Assembly: GCF_014842075.1 (NCBI RefSeq)
Contig: NZ_JACYVA010000001.1
Span: 988,474-1,052,473, forward strand
DNA length: 64,000 nt
Direction: 5' to 3'
Origin: Sphingomonas sp. CFBP 13720
GTDB taxonomy: Bacteria; Pseudomonadota; Alphaproteobacteria; Sphingomonadales; Sphingomonadaceae
How positions within the stretch are numbered: the stretch's first letter is position 1; every line of letters starts with the position of its first letter. Below are positions 27,801 through 35,326 of the stretch, in pieces. The notes beneath the pieces are model-generated. The model saw only the letters and a program-made list of their open reading frames with translations, made no database searches and was not told where the DNA came from. A program made the position numbers and the translations under genes.

Positions 27801-28261
27801 GTTCCCGCTTCGACCAGCCCGGTGCCGCCCATCAATTCGTGCGGGCGCAGATGCTGCGGCAGGATCGAATATTTGACCGGCCCGAAGATCGTCGAATGGA
27901 CGCCCATCAGGAACAGGCAGGCGAGCAGCACCGGCACCGATTCGAACCAGAACCCGACCAGCGCCAGCGCCATGATGCCGACTTCCGCACCCTTGACCGC
28001 GCGGACCAGCCACGCCTTGTCCCACGCATCCGCCATCTGCCCCGCAAGGCCGGACAACAGGAAATAGGGCAGAATGAACAGCCCGGTCGAAATCGTCGCC
28101 AACTGCTCCGCCCGCCCCGGATCGGCGCGATACAGCGTGAAATTCGCGAGGAACAACAGCGCGAACTTCAGCAGATTGTCGTTCATCGCGCCAAGGAACT
28201 GGACGACGAACAACGGCCCGTATCGGCGTTTCGCCAGCAGCGACAGGTCTGGTGCGGACAT
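24818..28261 (-). CDS. aas: LplT-PlsC-acyl-ACP synthetase fusion for lysophospholipid recycling
   Basis: 1,147-residue inner-membrane fusion of three activities that are two genes (lplT, aas) in E. coli. Residues 1-400: an MFS lysophospholipid flippase (FVVQFLGAMNDNLLKFALLF, VHSTIFGPVKYSILPQ). About 430-620: a PlsC-type acyltransferase with the H(X4)D motif NHVSFLD near 455 and FPEGR near 524. About 650-1140: an AMP-forming acyl-ACP synthetase with LFTSGSEGLPKG near 798, GYGATEAGP and WHDTGDI. Together they flip lyso-phosphatidylethanolamine inward and re-acylate it with fatty acid activated on ACP. GGGGGA precedes ATG 28261. The three-part fusion is known in several proteobacteria. Confidence 0.92.
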   Translation of the reverse strand: MSAPDLSLLAKRRYGPLFVVQFLGAMNDNLLKFALLFLANFTLYRADPGRAEQLATISTGLFILPYFLLSGLAGQMADAWDKAWLVRAVKGAEVGIMALALVGFWFESVPVLLACLFLMGVHSTIFGPVKYSILPQHLRPHELMGGTGLVEAGTFIAILLGQLLGGIIPPWEAAIVALCVAGLGFVASLAVPSAPSMARAMRIDLNPVRSTWAILNAAHGGRGVWLAILGISWFFSVGAVVLSEFAPLVANRLNAGPSVVTLFLAVFSVSVAAGSLLVNRLLAGEVSAKFVPAAAIGLAVFLIYLWQASDRFVAVTPAADVAQFVATPGSWHLLVALAGIALSGGVFVVPLYAILQTWSAPEKRSQIIAANNIVNAVVTVAMVAVVSVMLANGTGVPGVFGALGFATLTIALISCWLLPETLFKALVRGALRLAYRVRVQGVQHMPQAGERAVVVVNHVSFLDGLLLAAFLPGKPTFAIHTRIARSWWLRPFLGMFDAFPVDPTNPLSAKSMVKAVREGRTLVIFPEGRITVTGALMKIFDGPGMVADKAEAPIVPVRIDGAQFTRFSRLKGKARLRWFPQITLTVLPPRRFAIDGADSARERRAMAGRQLYDVMSDMILATSDVDGTLYQALVDARHIHGADMPVVEDVQRAPLTYDRLIVATQALAGPLAQNTRMGEAVGVLLPNVNGVVVAFFALQASGRVPAMLNYTAGLAGLRAACVAAQVRTIVTARAFVEQAKLGDTVAALAADGTVVRYLEDIRAGIGGFARLRALFASRMAGRLHRRHRVSPDAAAVILFTSGSEGLPKGVVLTHRNLLSNCRQLSARIDFNRADVVLNALPVFHSFGLTGGTLLPILSGVRTLLYPSPLHYRIVPALAYDANATILFGTDTFLSGYARMAHGYDFYSLRYIFAGAERVRPETRATYADKFGLRILEGYGATEAGPVIAVNTPMHYRAGSVGRLLPGVEAQLDPVPGIVDGARLSIRGPNVMAGYLKVDAPGVLQPPEGGWHDTGDIVAIDAAGFVTIRGRAKRFAKIGGEMVSLPAVEGYAATLWPAADHAVVTRPDARKGEQLVLFTTQTDATGSALSAWGRANGVVELALPRDVRVVAALPVLGTGKLDYVTMTALAGAGAGVEAQAGSGIGEDA

Positions 28262-28365
28262 GGTTTCCCCCTTCGGAACGGGAACCTTGGCACGGCAAGC
28301 GTTACGGAACCATCCCGACGGGCCGCCGGGCGTGCCATCGACCCATTATCATACGGTCGATATCG

Positions 28366-30036
28366 TCAGCTCGACCGTGTCGGATCGGTCATCGGATCGG
28401 CCATCTCGCGCGAGCTGGGCAGGCGGGTAACCGGCAACGATCCGGTCTGCCGTTCGATCATGCGATGGACGCGCGGCGGTCCATCGCCCCGGTGCAGCGC
28501 CAGCAACGCCTCGCTGTTCGCATGATCGGCCAGCGTCCGCCGTTGATTGTGGCGGATGTAATCCAGCCATGTCGACACGTGATAGCGTTCGATCCACAGA
28601 TCGGGATCGTTCAGGTCGCGCAGCAACGCCCAGTGATGCGCGCCGTCGCGCCGCCGGATGCGCCGACGCTCCGCCATGACGTTCAGGAACGCGACGATAT
28701 CGGCGGGCGCGATGCGATAGTCGATCGTCACCACCACCGGTCCCGATCGCGGCTCCACCGGCACGCTGGTATCGGGCGTCTCCCATCCCCGCGGATCGAG
28801 ATTGGCGGTTTCGATGTCGGGCAGTGGCAGCCGGAACCCGGCGACGATGCTCGACAACTGGACCCCCGCCGCCACGAACAGCGCGGTGGCGACGCCGTGA
28901 TCGTCGGCGATCGATCCGAACAGCCAGCTTCCGATCGTCATGCCGCCGAACGCCGCCATCTGGTACAGCGCCAGCGCCCGCGCCACGACCCAGCGCGGCG
29001 CGGCCATCTGGACCGTGACGTTGAACGTGCTGAGCGCCAGCACCCAGCCCGCCCCCGCGAGCAACAGCGCGATCAGCGTCAGCGGCAGGAACGGGCTGAT
29101 CGCCGCCACCGCCGCACCGGTCGCCAGCGCGGCCGCCGCCACGCGCACCACGCGCTCGGTCGGCCAGCGCCGCCGCAACCGCACGCTGCCCACCGCGCCC
29201 GCGACCGCTCCCATGCCGAACGCGCCCAGCAACGCGCCATAGGTCAGCGGCCCGCCGGTCACCAGGTCGCGCGCGATCAGCGGCATCATCGCCGGCACCG
29301 CACTTGCCGCCACGCCGAACAGCGCGGCGCGGATCAGCACGGTGCGGATGCTGGGCGACATGCGGACATAGCGCAGCCCCGCCGCCATCGCGAGGCCCAG
29401 CGTTTCGCGCGGCAACAGGCGCGGCGGCCGTTCGGGTCGCCACCGCGCCAGCACCGCGATCAGCCCGACATAGCTGAGCGCGTTGGTCAGGAACGCCGCC
29501 GCCGCACCCGCCGCCGCGACGATCGCGCCGCCGATCGCCGGCCCCATGCTGCGCGCGATGTTGAACCCCATCGAATTGAGCGCGACCGCGCTGGGCAGCA
29601 CGGTGCGCGGCACCATGTCGCCGACCGACGCCTGCCATGCCGGCCCGTTGATCGCGGTGCCGCACCCGATCAGGAAGGTGAAGCTGAGCAACAGCCATGG
29701 CGACAACAGCCCGCGCCACGCACACACCGCCAGCGCGATCGACACCGCCAGCATGAATCCCTGCGCGGCCAGCATCACTCGCCGCCGGTCGAGATTGTCG
29801 GCGACGGCGCCGGCCCATAGCGACAACAGCATGATCGGCAGCGTCGTCGACGCCTGTACCAGCGCGATCATCTGCGGCGACGATGCCAGCGACGTCATCA
29901 TCCACGACGCGCCGACCGACTGGATCAGCCCGCCGAAATTCGACGTCATCGACGCGATCCAGATCGCGCGGAAGATCGGGATCGACAGGGGAGAACCGGG
30001 TGTCGGGGGGCCGGGCGTCGCGGGAGAAGAAGGCAT
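28366..30036 (-). CDS. MFS exporter of the EntS-like MFS_3 family with cytoplasmic C-terminal domain
   Basis: 556-residue protein with about eleven to twelve membrane helices in the first 410 residues (FRAIWIASMTSNFGGLIQSV, LPIMLLSLWAGAVADNLDRR with the MFS DRR loop, TAINGPAWQASVGDMVPR). A soluble C-terminal region of about 130 residues follows (VVVTIDYRIAPADIVAFLNV, WALLRDLNDPDLWIERYHVS), resembling a dimeric ferredoxin-like or antibiotic-monooxygenase fold; this tail is usual in part of the MFS_3 family. Export of a small amphiphile or siderophore is the family role; the substrate here is unknown. No strong Shine-Dalgarno sequence is visible before ATG 30036. It is followed after 104 bases by the aas fusion on the same strand. 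Confidence 0.85.
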   Translation of the reverse strand: MPSSPATPGPPTPGSPLSIPIFRAIWIASMTSNFGGLIQSVGASWMMTSLASSPQMIALVQASTTLPIMLLSLWAGAVADNLDRRRVMLAAQGFMLAVSIALAVCAWRGLLSPWLLLSFTFLIGCGTAINGPAWQASVGDMVPRTVLPSAVALNSMGFNIARSMGPAIGGAIVAAAGAAAAFLTNALSYVGLIAVLARWRPERPPRLLPRETLGLAMAAGLRYVRMSPSIRTVLIRAALFGVAASAVPAMMPLIARDLVTGGPLTYGALLGAFGMGAVAGAVGSVRLRRRWPTERVVRVAAAALATGAAVAAISPFLPLTLIALLLAGAGWVLALSTFNVTVQMAAPRWVVARALALYQMAAFGGMTIGSWLFGSIADDHGVATALFVAAGVQLSSIVAGFRLPLPDIETANLDPRGWETPDTSVPVEPRSGPVVVTIDYRIAPADIVAFLNVMAERRRIRRRDGAHHWALLRDLNDPDLWIERYHVSTWLDYIRHNQRRTLADHANSEALLALHRGDGPPRVHRMIERQTGSLPVTRLPSSREMADPMTDPTRSS

Positions 30037-30111
30037 GACCGGTTGAATGCCGCACCCGGCCGGTTTGTGCCATGGCTTGCGTCGACCACGCGACGGTCGC
30101 AGGACCGTTCG

Positions 30112-30420
30112 ATGCCCCGCCCCTTCACGATCGATGCCGATGGCGCGACGCTGACGATCCGCGTGACGCCGAAGGCGTCGCGGACCGAGGCACGTGGGAC
30201 GGTCCCGATCGAGGGCAATGCCACCGCGCTGTCCGTCCGCATCGCCGCCCCGCCGGTCGATGGCGCGGCGAACGACGAGTTGCTTCGATTTCTGGCGAAG
30301 CGGCTGGGCGTCGGACGGACGGCGCTGACGCTGGTGGCCGCGCAGACGTCGCGGGTGAAGCGGGTGCGGGTGTCGGGGGTGACGGAGGCGACGTTGCTGG
30401 CGTTGATCGGGACGCCGTGA
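30112..30420 (+). CDS. DUF167 (YggU) family protein
   Basis: 102-residue cytoplasmic protein of the DUF167 family, a small alpha/beta fold of unknown function. Recognisable parts are LTIRVTPKASRTEARGT, LSVRIAAPPVDGAANDEL and the C-terminal AAQTSRVKRVRVSGVTEATL, all near-universal in the family. ATG 30112 is chosen because PRPFTIDADG is the natural N-terminus; an upstream in-frame start at 30043 would overlap the divergent promoter region. The neighbouring MFS exporter is divergent and 75 bases away. Confidence 0.9.
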   Translation: MPRPFTIDADGATLTIRVTPKASRTEARGTVPIEGNATALSVRIAAPPVDGAANDELLRFLAKRLGVGRTALTLVAAQTSRVKRVRVSGVTEATLLALIGTP

Positions 30421-30780
30421 CGCGCTGGGTTATTCTGGGAGAACAAAAGAAGGATTGGTTCACGCGAAGGCGCGGAGGCGCAAAGGGGTGCGAGCATGGC
30501 GGCCGGTTGCGTTCGGCAGACCTTGGTGCTGTCGGCAGGGCGGCCGGAGTATGATGAAACCACCTCCGTCCGCTCATGCTGAGTAGCGACTGAGCGAAGT
30601 CGAAGGCGCGTATCGAAGCACTGCGGCAGTCAGGATTAAAGCTCTATCTGGTGCCATCCCACCACGGAAGCCGCTGACCGCAGCAGACATCCTCTCTACT
30701 TCTTCTCTCCGCGCCTTCGCGCCTTCGCGTGAACAAAACTTGCTTCTTTACGCTGATGCCGGCTCCGATCCGCCCGCCTG
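30421..30780. repeat. Gene-free region bounded by a 27-bp inverted repeat
   Basis: 360-base gap between a plus-strand and a minus-strand gene end. GTTCACGCGAAGGCGCGGAG at 30458-30477 and its continuation pair with 30707-30734, giving arms that are near-perfect complements around about 220 bases. Inside lies TGAGTAGCGACTGAGCGAAG, a motif of the same type as in the pepN-rplL gap. A related element is at 35985-36139. No gene is apparent. Confidence 0.65.
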
Positions 30781-31947
30781 TCAGTCCAGAATCGCATGCG
30801 GCACGAACCGCGCCAGATCGCGCGTGATCGGCCCGTCATCCTCGCGCACCGACAGCGCAACGGCCTCGTCCCCGACGATCCACGATCCGATCACGGCATG
30901 CGCGCCGTCGAACACCGGCAACGGCGCCAACGCCTGCACGATATGGCCTTCCTCGCCATATCCGCCTTCCGGCCCCTTTGCGGTCGTGGTGCCGTCGACC
31001 AGTTCGATGTCCCATCCCTCGCGGGAGAACAACGGCTTGCGGACATGCGCCGCACCGATCTCCGCCAGCGCGGCGGGGTCGTCGGCGAATGCGGCGGGCA
31101 ACAGGTTGGGGTGACCGCGATGACGTTGCCACAGCAACGGCAGGATGCCCTTGTTCGACAGCACCGCCTTCCACGCGGGTTCGAGGAACAGCGTCTTCGT
31201 CGCCGCCAGTTCGCGCGCATAGGGTTCGCGCAGCATGTCTTCCCACGGATACAGCTTGAACAGCGCTGCGATCAGAACGTCCTCGCCATCGACGAACGCG
31301 CCGTCGCCATCGACCCCGATCCGGTCGATCGCGACGAACGCCGGGTCCAGCCCGGCCTGCCGCGCGACATCCTCCAGATACCGGACAGTCTGGCGATCCT
31401 CGACCGAATCGTCGACCGACGCGAAATGCACCGTGCTGCCGGGCGCAAAGATCGTGGCGAAGCGCCGTTTGAGCGCATCGTGCAGCCGGTTATACTGGTC
31501 GGCATCCGCCGGCAGCGTGCCGTCGGCGATGCGGTCTTCCAGCCACTGCCACTGGAACAGCGCGGTCTCGAAGATGCTGGTCGGTGTGTCGGCGTTATAT
31601 TCCAGCAGTTTCGCCGGCCCCGTCCCGTCGAACGCGAAATCGAACCGGCCATAGAGCGACGGCGCATGCGCGGCCCACGACGCCGCCACCACGTCGCGCA
31701 TGTCGTCGGGGATGGCCAGGCGGTGCATCAACGTGTCGCTGCGCACCACCGCATCCACCAGATCGCGGCACATCGCGTGCAGTTCGGCGCTCGGTTCCTC
31801 GATCCCGCGTTCGACCTCGTCGAGCGAGAAGCGATACCACGCCTGCTCTTCCCAGTATTTCTGTCCGTCTTGATGGTGGAACGTGAACCCCATCCGGTCG
31901 GCCGTCGCCAGCCAGTCGGGACGTTCGGCGACCGCGATACGCTGCAT
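30781..31947 (-). CDS. yjfC: Glutathionylspermidine synthase-like ATP-grasp ligase (YjfC/YgiC type)
   Basis: 388-residue ATP-grasp protein that lacks the amidase half of E. coli Gsp. It matches the synthetase-only YjfC/YgiC family, predicted to join a peptide or amino group to a carboxylate at the cost of ATP; the real substrate is unknown. Motifs include YWEEQAWYRFSLDEVERGIE, the glycine/aspartate stretch LLEYNADTPTSIFE, KLYPWEDMLREPYA, HVRKPLFSREGWDIEL and GSWIVGDEA near the end, where ATP and Mg2+ ligands lie. The start overlaps the PspA-like gene stop by one base (TGATG), so it is last in the operon yjfI-yjfJ-yjfC. Confidence 0.88.
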   Translation of the reverse strand: MQRIAVAERPDWLATADRMGFTFHHQDGQKYWEEQAWYRFSLDEVERGIEEPSAELHAMCRDLVDAVVRSDTLMHRLAIPDDMRDVVAASWAAHAPSLYGRFDFAFDGTGPAKLLEYNADTPTSIFETALFQWQWLEDRIADGTLPADADQYNRLHDALKRRFATIFAPGSTVHFASVDDSVEDRQTVRYLEDVARQAGLDPAFVAIDRIGVDGDGAFVDGEDVLIAALFKLYPWEDMLREPYARELAATKTLFLEPAWKAVLSNKGILPLLWQRHRGHPNLLPAAFADDPAALAEIGAAHVRKPLFSREGWDIELVDGTTTAKGPEGGYGEEGHIVQALAPLPVFDGAHAVIGSWIVGDEAVALSVREDDGPITRDLARFVPHAILD

Positions 31948-32690
31948 CAGTCGCGCCGGATCGTGCCGCCGTCGCGCGTCGCGTCGCCCAGCCGTGCCGG
32001 TTCGCCCTGCGGTGCGGACAGCCGTGCAAGGATGTCGTCCGCGCTCGACGCACCGGGCAACAGGCCCGCCGCCGCCAGTTTCGCGTCGAGATCGGCACCG
32101 GTGCGCATGTCCTCCAGTTCGGCGGAGGCGCGGAACTTTTCGTCGCGCACCGCCTGCCGTTCCTTTAGCCGCGCGAGGCTGTCCGCCGCCGACCCCAGCG
32201 ACGACACGGTGCCGCCATAGCTGCTGGCGACCGCTGCCTGCGCCTTCTGCACGCTCTCGTTCGCGCGGACCACGTCGACGTCGCGACGCAGCGCGTCGAT
32301 CTTGCCGTCGCCGGTCTTGATGATGCCGCGGATGCGATCCTCGGCGGCGCGCATGTCGGCGATCTGCGGCGTCTTGGCCGCCTGTTCGCTTTCGATCGTC
32401 GCCAGCCGCTGCGCGACCTCCCGCGCCAGGTCCATGTCGCCGCGCTGCATCGCAGCGCGGGCCGACGCCTCGTACTTGCCGCGCTGCGACGTCAGCGCCT
32501 CCAGTTCCTTCTCGATCATCCGCCGCTTGGCGGTCAGCGTGGCGAGGTCGTCGCGCGCCTTCGCCTGCGCCGCGCCCGCATCGCGGATCTGCTGGTCGAG
32601 GATCGTCAGCGCCTTGGCGTCGACGATCGACTGGCCGGTTTCATGGGCGGTGCCGCGCATCAGCGCGACCAGGTTCTTCCACATCGACAT
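31947..32690 (-). CDS. yjfJ: PspA/IM30-family protein (YjfJ type)
   Basis: 247-residue almost all-helical protein of the PspA/IM30/Vipp1 family, membrane-binding proteins that form ESCRT-III-like assemblies at stressed membranes. Residues 1-20 (MSMWKNLVALMRGTAHETGQ) would form the amphipathic membrane helix, and residues 20-190 are long coiled coil rich in Ala, Arg, Glu and Gln (ALTILDQQIRDAGAAQAKAR, MQRGDMDLAREVAQRLATIE). A low-complexity C-terminal segment ends in charged residues. GGAGA precedes ATG 32690; the in-frame extension to 32765 lies inside the DUF2170 gene. Yjf-type PspA proteins are distinct from the stress-regulator PspA of the pspABC operon. Confidence 0.88.
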   Translation of the reverse strand: MSMWKNLVALMRGTAHETGQSIVDAKALTILDQQIRDAGAAQAKARDDLATLTAKRRMIEKELEALTSQRGKYEASARAAMQRGDMDLAREVAQRLATIESEQAAKTPQIADMRAAEDRIRGIIKTGDGKIDALRRDVDVVRANESVQKAQAAVASSYGGTVSSLGSAADSLARLKERQAVRDEKFRASAELEDMRTGADLDAKLAAAGLLPGASSADDILARLSAPQGEPARLGDATRDGGTIRRD

Positions 32691-32703
32691 CACATGGTCT
32701 CCG

Positions 32704-33135
32704 TTACGCGGCGAATTCGGTACGCAGGTCGGACGCGGCGTCGATCGCGTTCTGCGCAAGCACACGCAATTCGATCAGGATCGTCGACAGCCTCGATTCG
32801 ACCGACAATTCCCCGATCAATTCATAATATTCGCGGCCGTCGACTTCGGCGATCGCAAAATTCGAAAGGGGTACGAGCTTCTGTGTTTTCAACAGGAACC
32901 GGTTGAACGCGGTCTGGTCCTCCTGCTCGTCGACCGGCCACAACAGCGTCGACACGACGATCTGGTCGCCGCCGACCGATGCGAACACGGCAAGGTCGCC
33001 GAAATCATGCATGGTGAGTTTCAGGACGGGTTCGGCCTGTTCGATCCGCTCGACGCTCAACTCGTCCGCCAGCGTCGCGTCCGACAGCGCGTCGGCAAGG
33101 GTTCCAGTCGTCCAGCCGCGGGGTGCTTCGTCCAT
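32704..33135 (-). CDS. yjfI: DUF2170 family protein (YjfI type)
   Basis: 143-residue cytoplasmic protein of DUF2170, an alpha/beta fold often encoded beside PspA. It has LTMHDFGDLAVFASVGGDQI, a central hydrophobic strand QIVVSTLLWPV, and NRFLLKTQKLVPLSNFAIAE, then a helical C-terminus. There is no membrane segment. ATG 33135 is preceded by GGAGGGACGG. First gene of the minus-strand operon; 13 bases separate it from the PspA-like gene. The function is unknown; the constant link with PspA suggests a partner or regulator of membrane repair. Confidence 0.82.
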   Translation of the reverse strand: MDEAPRGWTTGTLADALSDATLADELSVERIEQAEPVLKLTMHDFGDLAVFASVGGDQIVVSTLLWPVDEQEDQTAFNRFLLKTQKLVPLSNFAIAEVDGREYYELIGELSVESRLSTILIELRVLAQNAIDAASDLRTEFAA

Positions 33136-33231
33136 CCGTCCCTCCGAAAAACCGGCCCGGTGTGTTGGCCGTGCTTGACACCCCAAGCATAAGGCGCGAC
33201 CAAAAAGCAAGGTGCGGGGGCATTGCGAAGG
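33136..33231. promoter_or_regulatory. Divergent control region of the yjf-like module
   Basis: 96 bases between yjfI and the channel gene, which drive the two halves of the module. The plus strand has TTGGCC at 33165, a 17-base gap and CATAAG at 33188-33193; TTGACA at 33175-33180 is a strong -35 without a good partner. No operator is obvious. Confidence 0.35.
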
Positions 33232-34236
33232 ATGACGTCATTCTCGATCGGCAGGTATCTGCGGCGACTCTACCTCGCGGCCAGCGAACTGCATCGCGGC
33301 GTGCTGCTGACGCTGCTCGTGCTGCACATGGTGCTGAGCTACACGCTGCTGACCTGGGCGGGCGAGTCCGACCTGCTGTCCGTACCGTCCTTCCTCTACT
33401 GGTACGCCACCACCGCATCGACGGTCGGCTATGGCGACCTGTCGCCCAAATCGGATGCGGGGCGGATCGCGGTCGCACTGTTCGTGATGCCCGGCGCGAT
33501 CGCGCTGTTCACCGTGTCGGTCGCGCGCGCCTTTGCCGGCGTATCGGCGCGGTGGCGGCGACGGCGCATGGGGTTGGGAGATTATAGGGGGATGCGCGGT
33601 CATATCGTCCTGATCGGTCACGACCCCGAACGCACGCCGCGCATGATCGCGGAGATCGTGGCGGACGGACAGGGCCACGAACTGGTGCTGGTCGCGACGG
33701 AGGATCTGGCGGGTGACTGGACCACGCACCGCTTCGTGCGCGCCGCATCGCTGACCGCCCCCGCCGATCTGGCGCGCGCCGGCGTGGCGCAGGCCGAACG
33801 GATCGTCGTCTATGGCCCGTCGGACGCGGAAACGCTCGCGGCGACGCTGGCGGCGACCGCATTGAACGATCGCGGTCATGTGGTGTGTTTCCTGCGCGAT
33901 CCCGACACCGCCCGGCTGCTCAACGCGCATTGCCCGCAGGTCGAGGTCGTGCTGACCCCGACGGTCGAACTGGTGGTCAAGGCGCTGAGCGATCCGGGAT
34001 CGAGCCGGCTGATCGCGCAACTGGCCAGCCATACCGATGACGGCGGCACGCTGTACGCCACCACCGCGCGGATCGGCGGCAGCTTCGACGACGCCGCGCG
34101 CGCCGTGCGCGAACATGGCGGCATCCTCGTCGCCACCTGTGGCAAGGGCGGCAACAGCCCGGTATTCGACCCCGACGCCACGGTCGCGCCGGGCGACCGG
34201 CTATTCTACATCGCGCGCAGAAGGATCGCGGCATGA
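33232..34236 (+). CDS. K+ channel with C-terminal RCK/TrkA_N domain
   Basis: 334-residue potassium channel of the two-helix type. Helix 1 is around 22-42 (LLTLLVLHMVLSYTLL) and the pore loop carries the selectivity filter TVGYGD at 64-69, then helix 2 around 75-98 (GRIAVALFVMPGAIALFTVS). From about 115 a Rossmann-type RCK domain begins with HIVLIGHDPERTPRMIAEIV and continues with RFVRAASLTAPADLARAGVA and CFLRDPDTARLLN, so gating by nucleotide or ion is expected. TTG 33223 is an alternative start. It overlaps yjfK by 4 bases, tying a K+ channel to the PspA module. Confidence 0.88.
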   Translation: MTSFSIGRYLRRLYLAASELHRGVLLTLLVLHMVLSYTLLTWAGESDLLSVPSFLYWYATTASTVGYGDLSPKSDAGRIAVALFVMPGAIALFTVSVARAFAGVSARWRRRRMGLGDYRGMRGHIVLIGHDPERTPRMIAEIVADGQGHELVLVATEDLAGDWTTHRFVRAASLTAPADLARAGVAQAERIVVYGPSDAETLAATLAATALNDRGHVVCFLRDPDTARLLNAHCPQVEVVLTPTVELVVKALSDPGSSRLIAQLASHTDDGGTLYATTARIGGSFDDAARAVREHGGILVATCGKGGNSPVFDPDATVAPGDRLFYIARRRIAA

Positions 34237-34874
34237 TTTTCGGCGGCCTGTTCGGCGGCGGTTCGGCCCGCGACGCGACGCCGGCCGTCGCGGTGGTGCG
34301 CGACATCACGATCGGGCGGATGGTGCGGCTCGACGCGCTGGCATGGCGGCGGCTGACCGGATCGGGCTTCTCGCTCGACCGCGACACGCTGGAGATCACG
34401 GCGCAGGGGGTGATCCGGCTGGACGACGGCAGCCACGTCCACCGATTCTATACCGACGACGAACTGATGTTGCAGGCGGTCAGCCAGTCGGCCGACGGAT
34501 CGGATGCCGACGACTTCACGCTGTTCAAGCCATGGTCGTCGACCTATCCGGTCGACTGGACCGATACCGGCGCGTTCCGCAACCGGCTGTCGCAGCCGGT
34601 GTGGGACGAACCCGGCCTGCCGCAATTCCGGCGCTTCTGGTATGCTGACGATGATCGCGTCCAGCCGCCCGTCGAACTGTGGGAAGCGGTCTATCACGAA
34701 CGCACCGGACGTCCAGTGCGCCGGATCAAACAGGCCTGCATGCTGTACGCACGCGACCTGATGCCCGAGGGGCAGGAACTGTTGCTCGCGCTGGCGATGG
34801 AGCCGGAGGGTGGCGACCTGACGCACGAGATCATGGTCGGCCTGCCATTGCTGCCGGCCGAATTCAGCGCATAA
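34233..34874 (+). CDS. yjfK: DUF2491 family protein (YjfK type)
   Basis: 213-residue cytoplasmic protein of DUF2491. The start ATG lies inside the stop of the channel gene (ATGA), so translation is coupled. Landmarks are VRDITIGRMVRLDALAWRRL, SHVHRFYTDDELMLQAVSQS, FKPWSSTYPVDWTD, and the helical C-terminus ending GLPLLPAEFSA. An N-terminal GGLFGGGSARD stretch is glycine-rich. No membrane helix or known catalytic motif is visible. In E. coli yjfK is part of yjfIJKLMC; the fold and function are not established. Confidence 0.84.
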   Translation: MIFGGLFGGGSARDATPAVAVVRDITIGRMVRLDALAWRRLTGSGFSLDRDTLEITAQGVIRLDDGSHVHRFYTDDELMLQAVSQSADGSDADDFTLFKPWSSTYPVDWTDTGAFRNRLSQPVWDEPGLPQFRRFWYADDDRVQPPVELWEAVYHERTGRPVRRIKQACMLYARDLMPEGQELLLALAMEPEGGDLTHEIMVGLPLLPAEFSA

Positions 34875-34896
34875 ACGATATCAGGGGGACGTACGG

Positions 34897-35313
34897 ATGA
34901 CGTTGGATTTCGGCTATTTTCTAGACGGTGCGGTGCATTTCGTCGTGGCGTTCGGGCTGGCGTGCATCCTGTTGGCGGCGTTCAAGCGGCTGTACCAGAT
35001 ATCGACGCCGTATAACGAACGCGCGCTGATTGCGGCGGGCAACCCGGCCGCAGCGATCGCTCTGGGCGGCGCGATCATCGGTTTCGCGCTGCCATTGGCG
35101 TCGGCGCTCAGCGTGACCGCCGATCCGGTCGAATTCGTCGCATGGGGCGTGCTGGCCGGCGTGATCCAGATCGTCGCCTCGCTGGTCGTACGTCGTTTCG
35201 TGGTGCGCGATCTGGTCGAACGGATCGAAAGCGGCAATATCGCCAGCGCGATCTACCTTGCCGCCACGTCGATCGGCATCGGGCTGCTCAACGCCGCCTC
35301 GATGACCTATTGA
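34897..35313 (+). CDS. yjfL: DUF350 membrane protein (YjfL type)
   Basis: 138-residue integral membrane protein with four predicted helices (GYFLDGAVHFVVAFGLACIL, AIALGGAIIGFALPLASALS, FVAWGVLAGVIQIVASLVVR, ASAIYLAATSIGIGLLNAAS) and short loops, the usual DUF350 plan with an internal repeat. A conserved YNERALIAAGNPAAAIALGG loop links helices 1 and 2. GGGGGA precedes ATG 34897. It sits between DUF2491 and DUF1190 genes exactly as in E. coli yjfKLM. The role is unknown; a membrane platform for the module is inference. Confidence 0.88.
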   Translation: MTLDFGYFLDGAVHFVVAFGLACILLAAFKRLYQISTPYNERALIAAGNPAAAIALGGAIIGFALPLASALSVTADPVEFVAWGVLAGVIQIVASLVVRRFVVRDLVERIESGNIASAIYLAATSIGIGLLNAASMTY

Positions 35314-35326
35314 GGGAGCGACCGTC

